Notes under the pieces: generated by a model
The model's input: only the letters and a program-made list of their open reading frames with translations
The model's database searches: none
What the model was told of the DNA's origin: nothing
Part shown: one piece after another, positions 44,602-56,398 of the stretch
How positions within the stretch are numbered: the stretch's first letter is position 1
How the letters are laid out: each line of letters opens with the position of its first letter
Assembly: GCA_022036555.1 (NCBI GenBank)
Contig: CM039120.1
Coordinates: 30,529,716 to 30,593,715, forward strand
Length of the DNA: 64,000 nucleotides
Direction: 5' to 3'
Source of the DNA: Microstegium vimineum
Lineage: Eukaryota > Streptophyta > Magnoliopsida > Poales > Poaceae
Made by a program: the position numbers and the translations under genes

Positions 44602-44848
44602 TCATTGTAGTGACTGATCTTTAGTCGTGCTTTCTTCTGTTTGGGAGTGTCAACTTTATTGTCATGCTCTATTTTGCTGTGGGACAGCGGTAATTTGTAT
44701 CTTGGATACAAGTGTTCAGACGTCTAAGTGAAAACTACAAAGTTGTATAATATTCGGGGCGGTGAGCTTTTGTTTCACTTGTATGTCCTGACGTGCCTGC
44801 TAAGTCATGAGCCGTAGCGATGAATCGTTCGGCCTTGGTGAAAGACCT
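44602..44848 (+). other. Element B segment downstream of the F-box gene
   Basis: From about 44710 this matches the inverse of 16000-16130, including TTCACTTGTATGTCCT and TAAGTCATGAGC. It stops at 44848, where the E4 LTR starts. Confidence 0.6.
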
Positions 44849-46460
44849 TGTTTGGTTTTGGTTAATTGATCAAACCTATGGACTAACCCTTGAACTAAGT
44901 GTATGATCAAGATAGGGTGGTTCACCTTGATCTATGGAGCTAGATGGATGACCATGATGGTTCAAGTGCTCCATGGACTAAGGAAAAGAAGAAAGAGAAA
45001 AAACAAAAATGGGCTCAAAGCAAAGGTATATCATAGGGCCATTTTTGGTTTAGTGATCAAGACACTATAGAGAGTGTGATCACCTTTAGCATAGATAGCC
45101 GTACTATTAAGAAGGGAAAAGTCGTTTCGATTGCGGTTATCATGTGCCACTAGGTTTGCATTTCATCCATATAAAATGAACCTAAGTGACACAAACAAAA
45201 CTAAATCCAAGAATATATGTTGTAAAAAGCTAACATAGGTAACCAAGTGATGGGTCACAAGGTGTTAGCACATAGAAGCTTGGAGAAGAAGAAGCAGCTC
45301 GATCTGGAACTCAGAGGGGCTCCGGACGCAGGGTCCGGACGCAGGCAAGAGGCCGTCCGGACCATTGGTCTTGCGACCGGAGGCATACCCTAGCCCTTGG
45401 GCTCACTGGACAGAGGAACCGGACGCTAAAGACAGTCCGGACGCAGGCACCGGACTTGGGTCCGGAGGTTTGGAGTCCTCGGGGAGCTCTCTGCGTGGCG
45501 ACCGGACGCTAAGCGCCGTCTGGATGCAGAAAATCATGAAAGTGGAGCAAAACGGCTAGCTCGGTTTGGGTTGCTATTTAAGTGTTGTGGCCGGCTCCAA
45601 GGGCACTCTCTTGCACCTCTCATTCATTTGATACACTTGTGCTTGCTTGAGATAGCCCCCAACTCATCTCTCTTTGCTTCAATTGCATTCTTGTGAGAGT
45701 TTGAGTGAACCAAGTGCATTGATCATTGCATTGCATCTTAGTGGCACTTGGTCATCGTCATCGCCGTGGGATTTCTTGTTCTTCTTGGTGTTTGCCAACA
45801 CCTAGATGGCTTGGGCGATTGAGGAAGCTTCGGCGCAATTGGTTATTGTTTGCGGTCGGCTTCGACGATTGTGAAAGGGCTTGTACCCACCTCGGCGGAG
45901 CGCCAAAGGGTAACTCTAGTGGATTGCTCGTGTCATTGAGTTACTCTCATTTGGGTGGATTCTTGTGGTGTCCGAGTTAGTGGGTTAGGCTTGTCATTGC
46001 CTATTAGCCACCGAATCACCACTTGAGTAGTCGACACAACGGGGACTAGCTTGGTGGCAACCAAGTGAACCTCAGGAGAAAAATCAATTGTCATCTTGTC
46101 TCCCGGATACTCTTTGGTGTTCATATTGTGTTTGGCTCTTCATTGGTATATTCTCTACACAAGGCATCGGTATAAGCAATCACCTCCTCCCTTGTATTTA
46201 CTCTTTCTTATCTTGTCTAGTTAGCTTGCTAGTTAGTTTCTTTAGTAGTTGTTCTTGCTAGCTTGTGCTAAGTGCTTTAGGTTCTTGCTATTGATTGTTA
46301 AGCACTTAGATAACTAGAATTGCATTAGATAGGTGGATTTGCACCCCAAGTAGAGCTAGATCAAAAAGCTTTACTTAAGTGTTATCTAACCTTTTGCTCT
46401 AGTGATTTGTAGAATTTTTATGAGGCTATTCACCCCCCTCTAGCCATCTAGGACCTTTCA
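44849..46460 (+). repeat. E4 5' LTR, 1612 bp
   Basis: It starts TGTTTGGTTTTGG and ends ACCTTTCA, two bases before the PBS. The left flank GACCT (44844-44848) is the candidate target duplication; its partner is outside the window. CCGGACGC-type motifs cluster at 45320-45530. Confidence 0.85.
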
Positions 46461-46462
46461 AG

Positions 46463-46474
46463 TGGTATCAGAAC
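46463..46474 (+). other. E4 primer-binding site
   Basis: TGGTATCAGAAC has one mismatch to the initiator-Met tRNA complement and lies two bases after the LTR. Confidence 0.85.
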
Positions 46475-46520
46475 CATGGTCACCGCTATTATCAAGGCTT
46501 AACAACCTTTGGTGTTAGTG

Positions 46521-46991
46521 ATGGCTCAAATATCAGTCAACCATGTGGGGAGCAAACCGCCAATGTTTGATGGCACCTCATTTGATTATTGGAAGAGGAA
46601 GATGAAGATGCATTTAGGCTAAATACATGAGAAGGTGTGGAGTGTGACCGAACATGACTTTGTCATTCTTGATGAAGCCGATCCCACACCTAGAGAGCAA
46701 GAGAACCGACAATGCAACACCATGGCACTCAATGTGATTTACAATGGCATTGACTCCAAGGTGTTTGAACAAATCAAAGATCTTGAGAAGGCAAGTGAAG
46801 TGTGGAAGAGACTAGAAGATACATATGAAGGCACTTCAACGGTAAAGAATGCCAAGTTGTACATGCTCAAGGACAAGCTATCTCACTTCAAGATTAAGGA
46901 TGATGAGTCCATCCCGGAGATGTTCCATAGGCTCCAAGTGATCATCAATGATCTCAAGAGCTTGGGTGAGAAGGTCAAAGATGAAGACTTC
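46521..46991 (+). pseudogene. gag: E4 gag, N-terminal part
   Basis: ATG 46521 is followed by PPMFDGTSFDYWKRKMKMHLG and then an in-frame TAA at 46620-46622. The frame continues with the gag core (EVWKRLEDTYEGTSTVKNAK, near 46800-46850) and stops at 46991, where the E5 LTR is inserted. The remaining part resumes at 58389. Confidence 0.9.
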
Positions 46992-48943
46992 TGCGAACAC
47001 ATGGTGGATAAGTACCCATGGATGTTCAGCTTTGATGATGAGTGATTGACCAACACGTGAGTGTTTCAGTTTGAGTGGCTTACCCTAACCTCTGCGAAAG
47101 TAGAAATGTGTGCTTGTCTATCGGCTTGTGGTGTGCAGGTGCTATGCCTAGTGACAGTGGTCAATGGCGTGGAGAAGGTCGAGTAGAGGCTTGCCATGCC
47201 GATGGACTAAGAGTGGTGAAGGGCGGAAGAGCGGCTCGGACTGAGGGACCATGGGCGCCGGCGGACTAGCTCTGGTGGCTAGTACTTGGCACCGGCGAGT
47301 GAAAGAAGACATGGAGGTAGACCGAGTCGACCAAGTCAAGACGGTGGACGCGTGAGTCGAGCGGAGGCTCAGGGGACTCGGAGTCCGACCGGGCGAAGAC
47401 AAGGTGGCTCGCGTCGAGTGGTTTGGTGGTTTGGGCCTCAAAACCATCCGCGTTGGTTTCCGAGTTTGGGCCGCAAAACTCGGGGTTTGGTAGTTGAGCC
47501 CAAAGCTACCGGTGGCGGGTTTCCTGGGTTTGGGCCTCAAAACCTAGGCGGAGCTTCCGAGGAAGCGGGGATGGCACGTGGCGGAATCCTGGAGGTTGCG
47601 TCAAGGCGATGGCAACTCCTGGCAGGAAGCGGGGCCGTCCATTCAAACGTGTGGCTGAGAGTTACCGACTTGGATTACAATGTCTTAGGGCTAGGTAATT
47701 CGGTCTTGTATCTAGGGGGTTGTTTGGGAAATAGCCAAAGCCTCGTTAAATAGAGGATGAAGGGGTATCCTCATCCTCATCTCTTGCATTACTTCTTCTC
47801 CCACCTATTCCTAGGTTTTCCCTTCCCTAGTTTCTTCGGGCTTGAGATCCACCGCATCACTGGTGTAAGAACTTGTGATTGTTGCGAGGAATCGGAGGCC
47901 GTAACCTCCATAAGCCATGGTGGCTTCGATTTCTTGATCGTGTCCCCGGTTTGCTTGTGTTCTTCGCGTTTTGCTTTTTGCTCCCTCTTTTCCCGAGATT
48001 ATTTCTCTTTGTAGGGAGTAGCTCTTGCAAATCCGTTTGAACCAAGTTCTTGGTACTAGTGAGGAGCATCTTTGCACGGAAGGAGTTTTCCTAAAACCTC
48101 ATGAGCACATAGTTCGGGCGATTTCTTTGCGGAGTTCTTCGTTCATGCCCCTTTTCCCCAAAATCCTCATTTCCCTTCAACCCTCTCCAAATTGAGCAAT
48201 GATTTCTTCGGGATAGCTCCTCCATAGCACTAGAAACATGCCTACCAAGTTGGGTTGCTAGTGGAGATCATTTGGTTAGGATTTGGGAAGTTTTGACGAA
48301 GAGAAAATCGCTTTTCGAGGTTTCTACATTTCTGTCGGGGGTGTCGGACGCTCCAAGGGTTTGGCGTTGGATGCTGGTACGTGCCGACGTCAGCGTCTGT
48401 CGCTCGGCTTGTCTGCATCTTTCGGTTTTGGCATCGGATGCTCTTCAGAGTCCGTCACCCAGCGTCCGTCGCATTTTGTGCACTGTGCAACTCTGTTTTG
48501 CTCTCGGGTAGGCCGACGGACGATCTTCTCAGCGTCCGTCGCCGACCGCCCGTCGCCTCTGCAGTCTCTCAGCTTCTGTCAGGCTCTCTGGAAGGCCGAC
48601 GGACGCTCGCCTAAGCGTCCGTTGCCAGCGTCCGTCACACTATCTTCCAGCGTCCGTCGCGCTGTTTTCCAGCGTCCGTTGCCCTGCTGTCCAGTGTCCG
48701 TCGCTTGTCTTTTTGGCTGATTTTCTTGGAATTCTTGCCTCTTTCCCATAGGGGTTGAGAACTCATTCTTAGGGGTTTCCGGTGAGTTTTCCTCCACTGC
48801 CGATGAGCTTTCATTTCTCCATTTTCAACTGAATCCCCCACCCATTAACTGGGTTTGGTTTTTGGGAAGAGTGGCCCGAATATTTCAAGAGAAATTTGAG
48901 GCTCCCATTCACCCCCCCTCTAGTCGCTGTTCTCGGTTCTTCA
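46992..48943 (+). repeat. E5 5' LTR, 1952 bp
   Basis: It starts TGCGAACACATGG and ends TCTTCA. It contains a hairpin block (47421-47550) and a tract of CGTCCGTCGC-like motifs (48340-48710). Related pieces lie at 32921-37720, 38709-39621 and 62750-64000. Confidence 0.92.
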
Positions 48944-48945
48944 AT

Positions 48946-48957
48946 TGGTATCAGAGC
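48946..48957 (+). other. E5 primer-binding site
   Basis: TGGTATCAGAGC is a perfect initiator-Met tRNA complement, two bases after the LTR. Confidence 0.92.
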
Positions 48958-51535
48958 CGGTTAAGGAGCGAGGTGCTGGTAAACCTCCTTACTTCGATGG
49001 AACCAACTTTGCCTATTGGAAGGTGCGCATGTCAGCTTACCTCCAAGGGCTTGACACAAAGTTTTGGGAGAATTGTGAGAATGAGAACTACGTGGTTCTT
49101 GAGGCTCGGATCACCGATGCGCAGGTTACGCAGCATGCATCTAATGCAAGAGCCCGTAGCATTCTCTTCTCTTGTCTGTCTCTTCCGGAGTTCGAGAGAG
49201 TTTCAAGTCTCACTACGGCACGAGAGATCTGGCAAACACTTGTGCGATATCATGAGGGTAACACCCAGATCAAGTCCAGACTCTTCGACACGTACCGTAG
49301 AGAGTACAAGAACTTTTCTCAGTTGGCCGACGAATCTGTTGACGGGATGTTCACTCGCTTCCAATCTATCGTCAACAAGATGTGTGTTAATCGAGCCAAC
49401 TTTCCTTATGATGATCATGAGATGGCTATCAAGCTTTTGCATGCTCTTGATCGGAAGGTGTGGGAGATGAAGGTGGCTGCCATTCAGGAGTCACCGGGCT
49501 ATGATGCCCTGACCGTGGATGAGTTGTTCAGCAAGCTCAAGTCCTCGGAGATTGACTACCAGACCCGGGCCAAGCTTGAAAACCCGTCGAAACCATCTGT
49601 GGCGTTGGTTTCTGGCCCCAACGGTACGTCTTCTTCCTCCTCTAACCCTTCACACTCTTTGTTTGCTTTGTCTTTGATTTCTGTGACAGAGGAGCAAGTG
49701 GAGGCTCTTGGAGATGATGAGTTGGCTTTGGTCATCACCAAGTTCTCATGGTTTCACAACAACCGTTTGAACCGTCGGTGTGGTGGCTCAGCCAAGGGGT
49801 GCTACCGTTGTGGTGATGATGATCACTTCATCGCAAATTGCCCCAAGAAAGCTGTGGGTGACTTCACCAAGCGCAAGGACAAGTGCGAGCATCACTTCGA
49901 GGATAAGCACAAGCCCAAGGGTGGCTACCATGGAAGGTCCTCCAAGAAGGTGATCGACAAGGTGAAGGCCAAGCACCAAGCCTTCCTCGCCTCCCTCAGT
50001 GACATCGATGCCTCCTCCGACGGAGGTGCTTCTTCGAGCGATGATGAGTCCAAGGGAAAGGTTGAGGACAAGCTCAACGGACCCCGACGCCATGCACGGT
50101 GGTTTTTGCACCATGGCGATTGAGAAGAAGGCAAGGTTGGCAAGCGCAAGGATGGCCCCGACTATGACTACGACTCCGACACACCGAGGTACCACCCACC
50201 ATCGCATCTCTCTCTCTCTCTCTCGATATTGAGTCTTTGAATGACACCTTGATGAGTCAGGATGCTTTGCTCAAGCGTTCCACGTGCGAGAGGAACGATT
50301 TCAAGGCTAAGTATCTTAGCACGCTGCATGAGCTAGAGTTTGCTAAGGCATTAGTGGTGGTTACCGAGGAGGTAGAGTGTGATGCTTGTGCCATCCACAT
50401 GTCTAGTCTTGTCACTCTCCAGGACAAGTATGACACTCTACTTGAGGAGGTCAGTGAGCTGAAGGCTAGGCCTAGCTTACTTGGTGCGTGCAAGTCTTGC
50501 TTAGGCTTGCATTCTGAGCTGACACAAAGAGATGCTAGGATTGCTATGCTAGAGAATGTCAGCTTAGATAGCACTAGAGAGTCGGAACGCTTTGAGGCTT
50601 TGGATCTTGAGATCGCGTCGTGTAGACACGACAAGGTGCGTACCGAGGAAGAAAACACATACCTTCGGTCCATCTTGAGCTGGGCGTCTTGCCGAGAGCC
50701 GCAGTTGGGGATGATGCTCAGCCAATGCAAAAGGGCTGGCAACACGGGAGTAGACTTTGCTATAGGTGGGAAGGACGATAGCATGTTCGGTAAGATCGGT
50801 GAGTGCAGTGGTTTGAGCGAGAATGAGAAACCCACCACAACTCCCAAGCTTAGCAAGATCACTCCACCTAAGCCTACCGACCCCTCTGAGTTTCCTGTGA
50901 GAGATGCCATGTTTGAAGAGCCACCCAAAACCACTTCACAGAAGCAAGTGTGGATTGCAAAACCGAACCATCTTCGCAACCCACTTGACACATTGCCAGA
51001 CATCTCTAGTGATCCCCTTCCTAAGAAAGCTAGAGCCACCCAACCCAACAAGAGAGTGCCTACCAAGAGTGTGGTGAGGTACCATTGTGAGTATTGTGAG
51101 CGGGATGGGCACTTGGCTGAGTTTTTCTTTAGGAGGAAGAGAGATGATCAGAGGCAGGTTGAGTTGAACAACCGGGACATGTACCACCCACGAGTTGGGG
51201 TGCGTGAACCGAAAGTTCGGAGGCGCACTACTAGGCCTAGAGGTACAATGCCTCAAGGTGCTAGGCCTCAGGAGGCGAGACCACGTGGTGGTCGTGCCTG
51301 GCGGGGTACCGGTCGTGACCCATACGACTGTGGGCATCGTGGCGGTGGCCTTACTCCACCCTTCTCTAACGGACCACGTTTTCCCTATCGTGGTGATCGC
51401 TATCCTTCCGTGGGGCAGGAGATGTTTGGTTTTTCTCCTAACCCATTCTTTGGGAAAGTGGGACAACACTGGTATCCTTCACAGTTTACTAACCCCAGTG
51501 TTGGACCGTTTGCTCACCCTATGTCTTTTTATTGA
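48958..51535 (+). pseudogene. gag: E5 gag, no start codon and frameshifted
   Basis: The gag N-terminus (GKPPYFDGTNFAYWKVRMSAYL) lies only a few codons after the PBS, in a frame open through it. No ATG precedes it; the first in-frame ATG is at 49029, within the conserved core. A CCHC knuckle (CYRCGDDDHFIANC) is at 49800-49842. A stop near 50121 and a TC microsatellite (50204-50224) break the frame. A second segment (50237-51535) has coiled-coil-like stretches and a degenerate second knuckle (CEYCERDGHLAEFF) whose last Cys is Phe, then an Arg/Gly/Pro-rich tail. Confidence 0.85.
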
Positions 51536-51540
51536 TGTAG

Positions 51541-54500
51541 GAAGGAGGACTAGAGGAGACTTGGCTTGTGGATTCCGGATGTTCACGCCATATGACCGGA
51601 AGTGCCAAGTGGTTCTCCAGCCTCGACCCCGTGCACCACACCGAGTATATCACATTCGGGGACAAGAGTAAAGGTAAGGTTGTCTCCCGGGGGTCCATCC
51701 TAGTGAACTCTTCTTTTGTCCTCAAGGATGTTGCTTTGGTTGCGAACTTGCATTTTAACCTTCTTTCGGTTTCGCAACTCCTTGATGACGGTTCTGAAGT
51801 GAGTTTCAAGCCTAATCTCTCTCGGATTTTGGACTCTTGTGGTGAGCTTGTTTGCCGGATTTTACCCTTCGGGAAGGTTTTTCGTGCGGATTTTACTATC
51901 TCTTCCGGACCTTCTCGTTGTCTTCTTGCCGGTTCTTCTTCCGAGCTTTGGAAGTGGCATAGGAGATTGGGACATTTGAGTTTTGACTTGCTTGCAAGGC
52001 TTAGCTCAATGGACCTTATCCAAGGATTGCCAAAGCTAAAGTTCAAGAAGGATTTGGTTTGCCATCCTTGCAGGCATGGCAAGATGGTTGTTGCTTCCCA
52101 TCCTCCTGTGACTGAGATCATGACCACTCGACCCGGCGAGCTCTTATACATGGACACAGTTGGTCCAGCTCGGGTCAGGTCGGAAGGAGGGAAGTGGTAT
52201 GTGGTTGTAGTCGTTGATGACTACTCGAGATACTCTTGGGTGTTCTTTTTGGAGAGTAAGGATGAGGCTTTTCCACTTGTTCGAGATCTGATTTTGAGAT
52301 TGCAAAATGAGCTACATAAGAATGCCATGAGAGCTATCCACAATGACAATGGCACATAATTCAAGAATGCTCAATTTGCAACTCTTTGCTCTTCTTTGGG
52401 TATCGATCACCAGTTTTCCTCACCTCACACTCCCCAGCAGAACGGTGTTGTTGAGCGCAAGAATCAGACCCTAGTTGAGATGGCCAGGACGATGCTCGAT
52501 GAGCATAGGATTCCTAGGCGGTATTGGGCCGAAGCACTTAGTTCAGCTTGCTATGTTTCCAATCGCATTTTTCTCCAAGCTTTCAAGAAAAATACGTCTT
52601 ATGAGCTACGATTTGGGAGACCACCCAAGGTAAGTCACCTACGGGTGTTTGGGTGCAGGTGCTTCATCCTCAAAAAGGGCGGTAAGTTGGATAAATTTGA
52701 ATCAAGGTCTTCTGACGGTATCTTTCTGGGTTATTCTACTCACTCTCGTGCTTATCGTGCACTTAACCTTGAGACTAACCGAGTGATGGAGACTTGTGAA
52801 ATTACTTTCGATGAAACTATGCCCTGTGTTTCCACTTCTTTTGAGCTTGCAGGTGATGATGAGGTGAACACTAGCATCTTTGTGGAGGAGGAGCAGGACG
52901 ACGCCGATTGGGGTGATCCCGAGATGACTCCACCGGCTGCCCCCGTCGACCCTGCGATGTCCACTTCGGCTCACGGTCCCGATCCTACTACCTCGACATG
53001 GGGGCTGTTCGAGCAGCTTCCTCAGTCGGTGCCCGTTGCACCTGAGGGAGCTCCAGCTGCTGTTGAGGGGGAGGCCACTTCGTCCAGGCAGGCTCCCCGC
53101 CACATCCAGCGGCAGCACCCGCCGGAGAACATCATCGGTGACATTGACCGTTGAGTCACGCGGTCCAGGTCCTATATCTCTCACTTTGCTCATTCGGCTT
53201 TGGTCGCTTCTTTTGAGCCCTGAGATGTTGGACACGCCTTGATGGATCTGGATTGGGTTAATGCCATGCATGAGGAGTTAGAAAACTTTGAGCGAAACCG
53301 CATTTGGGTCTTAGTTCCTCCACCACCTAGTTGCCACCTCATAGGTACCAAATGGGTTTACAAAAATAAACAAAGTGAAGATGGGGTGGTAGTGCACAAC
53401 AAGGCTAGGTTGGTAGCTCAAGGCTTTTGTCAAAAGGAGGGAGTAGACTATGAGGAAACCTTTGCTCCCGTAGCTCGTTTAGAAGCCATTAGAATCCTTC
53501 TAGCTTTTGCGGCTTCTAAAGGTTTCAAACTTTTTCAAATGGACGTTAAAAGTGCTTTCTTAAATGGCTACATATAGGAGGAAGTTTATGTTAAACAACC
53601 TCCTGGTTTTGAAAATCCCAAGTTTCCAAGCCATGTTTTTAAACTTCACAAAGCTTTGTATGGTTTGAAACAAGCACCTAGAGCATGGTATGATAGGATA
53701 AAAACCTTTTTATTTGCTAAGGGCTTTAAAATGGGATCGGTAGATAAGACGTTGTTTCTCCTCAAGCAAGGCAAAGATAGTCTCCTAGTCTAAATATACG
53801 TGGATGATATCATCTTTGGTGATTCTTCTCATGCTCTTGTTGCTAAGTTTGCAGATCTTATGAGCAGGGAATTTGAGATGAGCATGATGGGAGAGTTGAC
53901 CTTCTTTCTCAGGTTGCAAATCAAGCAAACCCGGGAAGGGACGTTTGTGCACCAAGGAAAGTACACGAAGGATATCTTGAAGAAGTTTGACATGAGCAAG
54001 GCAAAGCCCCTCTCGACGCCTAAGTCAACCACTACTGCCTTGGATGCGGACGAGGAAGGAGAGGCGGTGGACCAGACCGAGTACCGAAGAATGATCGGGT
54101 CGCTTCTGTACCTGACGGCGACCCGGCCGGACATTCAGTTCGCCGTCTGCCTGTGTGCACGCTTTCAGGCGTCCCCATGGACTTCGCACAAGCAGGCGGT
54201 GAAACACATCATGAGGTACTTGTGCTTCACTTCCGAATTTGGTCTTTGGTTCTCCACCTCTTCCTCTCTTGTGCTTTGCGGTTATTCTGACGCCAACTTT
54301 GCTGGATGCTGACTTGATCGGAAGTCACTTCTGGGACTTGCCGGTTTCTCGGGTCTTCTTTGGTTTCTTGGTCTTCTCGCAAGCAGTCTAGCGTGGCACA
54401 GTCGACGTGCGAAGCTGAGTACGTTGCCGCGGCTAGTTGTTGCTCTCAGTTGCTTTGGATGATTTCCACTTTGAGAGATTTCGGTCTTGAGCTTACTAAG

Positions 54501-54740
54501 GTGCCTTTGCTTTGTGATAGCACGAGTGCAATCAGTGTGGCTAAAAATCCCGTGCTTCATTCGAAGACCAAGCACATTGAGGTCCGCTTTCACTTTTTGC
54601 ATGATCAATATGAGAAGGGCGACATTGACCTCCGGCATGTCGAGACCCAAAACCAGCTTGCGGATATTCTCACTAAGCCTTTGGTTCAAGCTGCGTTTTC
54701 TCGCCTTCGGGGTGAGTTGGGTGTTTGCTTTTATTTTTAG
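51541..54740 (+). pseudogene. pol: E5 pol, several stops
   Basis: The frame opens after TAG 51538-51540. Protease DSGCSRHMTG is near 51571, pre-integrase WKWHRRLGHLSFD near 51952, and the integrase core VVVDDYSRYSW near 52210. A TAA replaces the Glu codon after NDNGT at 52357. The integrase continues (VVERKNQTLVEMARTMLDEH) and ends in a Pro/Glu-rich linker. A frameshift or stop lies near 53152. RT has MDVKSAFLNGY near 53540, followed by TAG 53575, and YVDDIIFGDSS near 53797, preceded by TAA near 53790. RNase H (CGYSDANFAGC) meets TGA near 54310, then a frame change to the end at 54740. Confidence 0.9.
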
Positions 54741-56398
54741 AGGAGGAAAGTTTTGTGTATCATAGTTCTTTCTGGTTCTTTTTGTCTTTTCTTTGTCCTT
54801 CTCTCTTGGTGTCTTGTTTGTGTTAGTTGGTGTCATTGCATTCTGCATCTCATTTGCATTTGTGACATAGTTCATTTTAAGCTTCATATCTATAGCCAAT
54901 ATAATGAATCTATGCTCTGTTTGAGGTGCTTTATGTGTCTATGGTGTTGGCTAACTTAGACTCTTTTTGATCTTTATGATATGCTAGAGCTAATTTAGAA
55001 GAGCTTTAAAACTGAATTTAAATTCCCCATGTCCCCTCTGAAATGGCACTAGCTTGTGTAGGCTTTTGAAGATCCTTCTTGGCTGTCCTGTATATAGCTT
55101 GTATCTATGGCTCTTCTTTGTTTCATTCAGTACCTTTGAGCACCATGATTAATATCTAAAATGAAATTGCTCTCTGTTTTGTGAATTGGAAAGATCGAGT
55201 TGGGTCTGCTTTGTGAGCACTTCACCGTGTGTTCGAGACTGCTTCCCATATGGGTCGATACCTGAGCGGTGTCGTGTAAGACCAAAACCGGTGTGTCAAG
55301 TCCTTTGACTTTGCCCGGTTGGTAAGCAGTGGCATCACTTTGCAGACAACCACTCGCATACAACTTAAATGTGCCTAAAACTAAAAATTGGCTGCAAAAC
55401 TTTGAAATTTGGAAAATTCATTCAGTTGGGTCATTGGCTTGTTGTATGAACTTTACTAAGGGATAGTTTTACTTGCTATACATGAGATTTCTTTGAGATA
55501 GATCCTATCTTGTTTACCATGTCTAGCTATCTCTAGGAGGTGATACCCTTTCTCTGCTCTCACATGATATGCTCTCTAAAATAGCCTCTAAAGTGATCCT
55601 AAGCTCAACTTGAGTCTTTGTTGGGCACGTAGAGCTTTTCCTATTATCACAGGATCACATCACTTAGAGCATCTTTTCATTGTCTTAGCTCTAAGTATGA
55701 AGCTTTTGCACTCTTGTTACACTTCATGGCATTTGTAGCCAGATCTTGAGTTGTTGATGTTTGATGAGCTACATGTGTCAACAAGGGGGAGAGATGTGCA
55801 TTTCATTCCATTTTCTACCATATACTTCCAAGGGGGAGCAAATGTGCTTTTTGAGCTTAATTGGTATCTTTTTGACTTGGCTCTTTTCACCCCTTCCTGG
55901 TATCTTGAGAATGCTAGTTCCCAGGGGGAGTTTTTGCTAGATGTGTTGAGCCTTTGCCTCTTCTGGAGGATCTAGCTTGTTTTGTTGACTTCGACAGGTT
56001 TTGATTGCTTCTTGAGCATTAGGGGACGTAAGTGGTTTCTATTGGTATCTTTTGAGCTCCCCTAGTGTTTAAATTGGAAGTTTGAGCTTTGAGAGCTGTG
56101 ATTGGTATCTTGGACTTGCTAGCGGTGTTGAGCCCGTTTTCTGCCTCTTCTTGAGGGCTAACTTTGATTGCCCATATGCTTTTGTTTGGCATCAGTAAGT
56201 GGCTTTGTCATGAGGTGGTTTGAAGGATGCTTTCAATTGGTATCGTTTTTGCCTCTCTCTTTTAATTGGTATCGTGTTTGCTTCTCTCAAGTGACCCCGT
56301 TTTGGCTTTGGTAGCTTTTTGGTCATTTGGAGAGCTTTACCATGTGGCTAAAATCTGAAATGCACTTGTGTTGACAATGCACTCATCAAGGGGGGGAT
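54741..56398 (+). other. E5 3' non-coding region with repeated PPT-like and PBS-like motifs
   Basis: No gene or env-like frame is supported. AAGGGGGAG-type tracts occur at 55783, 55831 and 55921, and the true PPT abuts the LTR. TTGGTATC(T/G)T occurs at 55861, 56042, 56102, 56237 and 56266, with a shorter TGGTATCTT at 55898. The first seven bases of the PBS (TGGTATC) are contained in each. Confidence 0.7.
56388..56398 (+). other. E5 polypurine tract
   Basis: AAGGGGGGGAT directly precedes the 3' LTR start TGCGAAC. Confidence 0.85.

Larger units (their letters stand above)
42013..44848 (-). mobile_element. Element B: Tat-like gypsy element, 3' part with an antisense F-box gene
   Basis: This is the inverse counterpart of element A. 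The 3' LTR is at 42013-42498 (minus sense), followed by a PPT-like repeat region, then an antisense promoter, an F-box gene on the plus strand and a conserved segment (about 44700-44840; GCGGTGAGCTTTTGTTTCAC and TAGCGATGAATCGTTCGGCC also occur inverted at 16000-16085). It is cut at 44848 by E4. Pol is not visible, so the lineage is inferred. Confidence 0.6.

Noticed and set aside
42013..44848. Elements A and B as CACTA, Mutator or Helitron gene-capture transposons
   Set aside because: The shared end is a TG...CA unit with a TATA box and PPT-like sequence at its inner edge, as in an LTR. No CACTA ends, long inverted repeats or Helitron 3' hairpin with CTRR were seen.
50204..50224. TC microsatellite in E5 gag
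   Set aside because: Ordinary simple repeat; noted only as part of the frame break.
54741..56398. Env-like gene of E5, as in some Sireviruses
   Set aside because: Only short frames exist (the longest is about 74 codons), with no signal peptide or coiled coil. The region is T-rich and repetitive.
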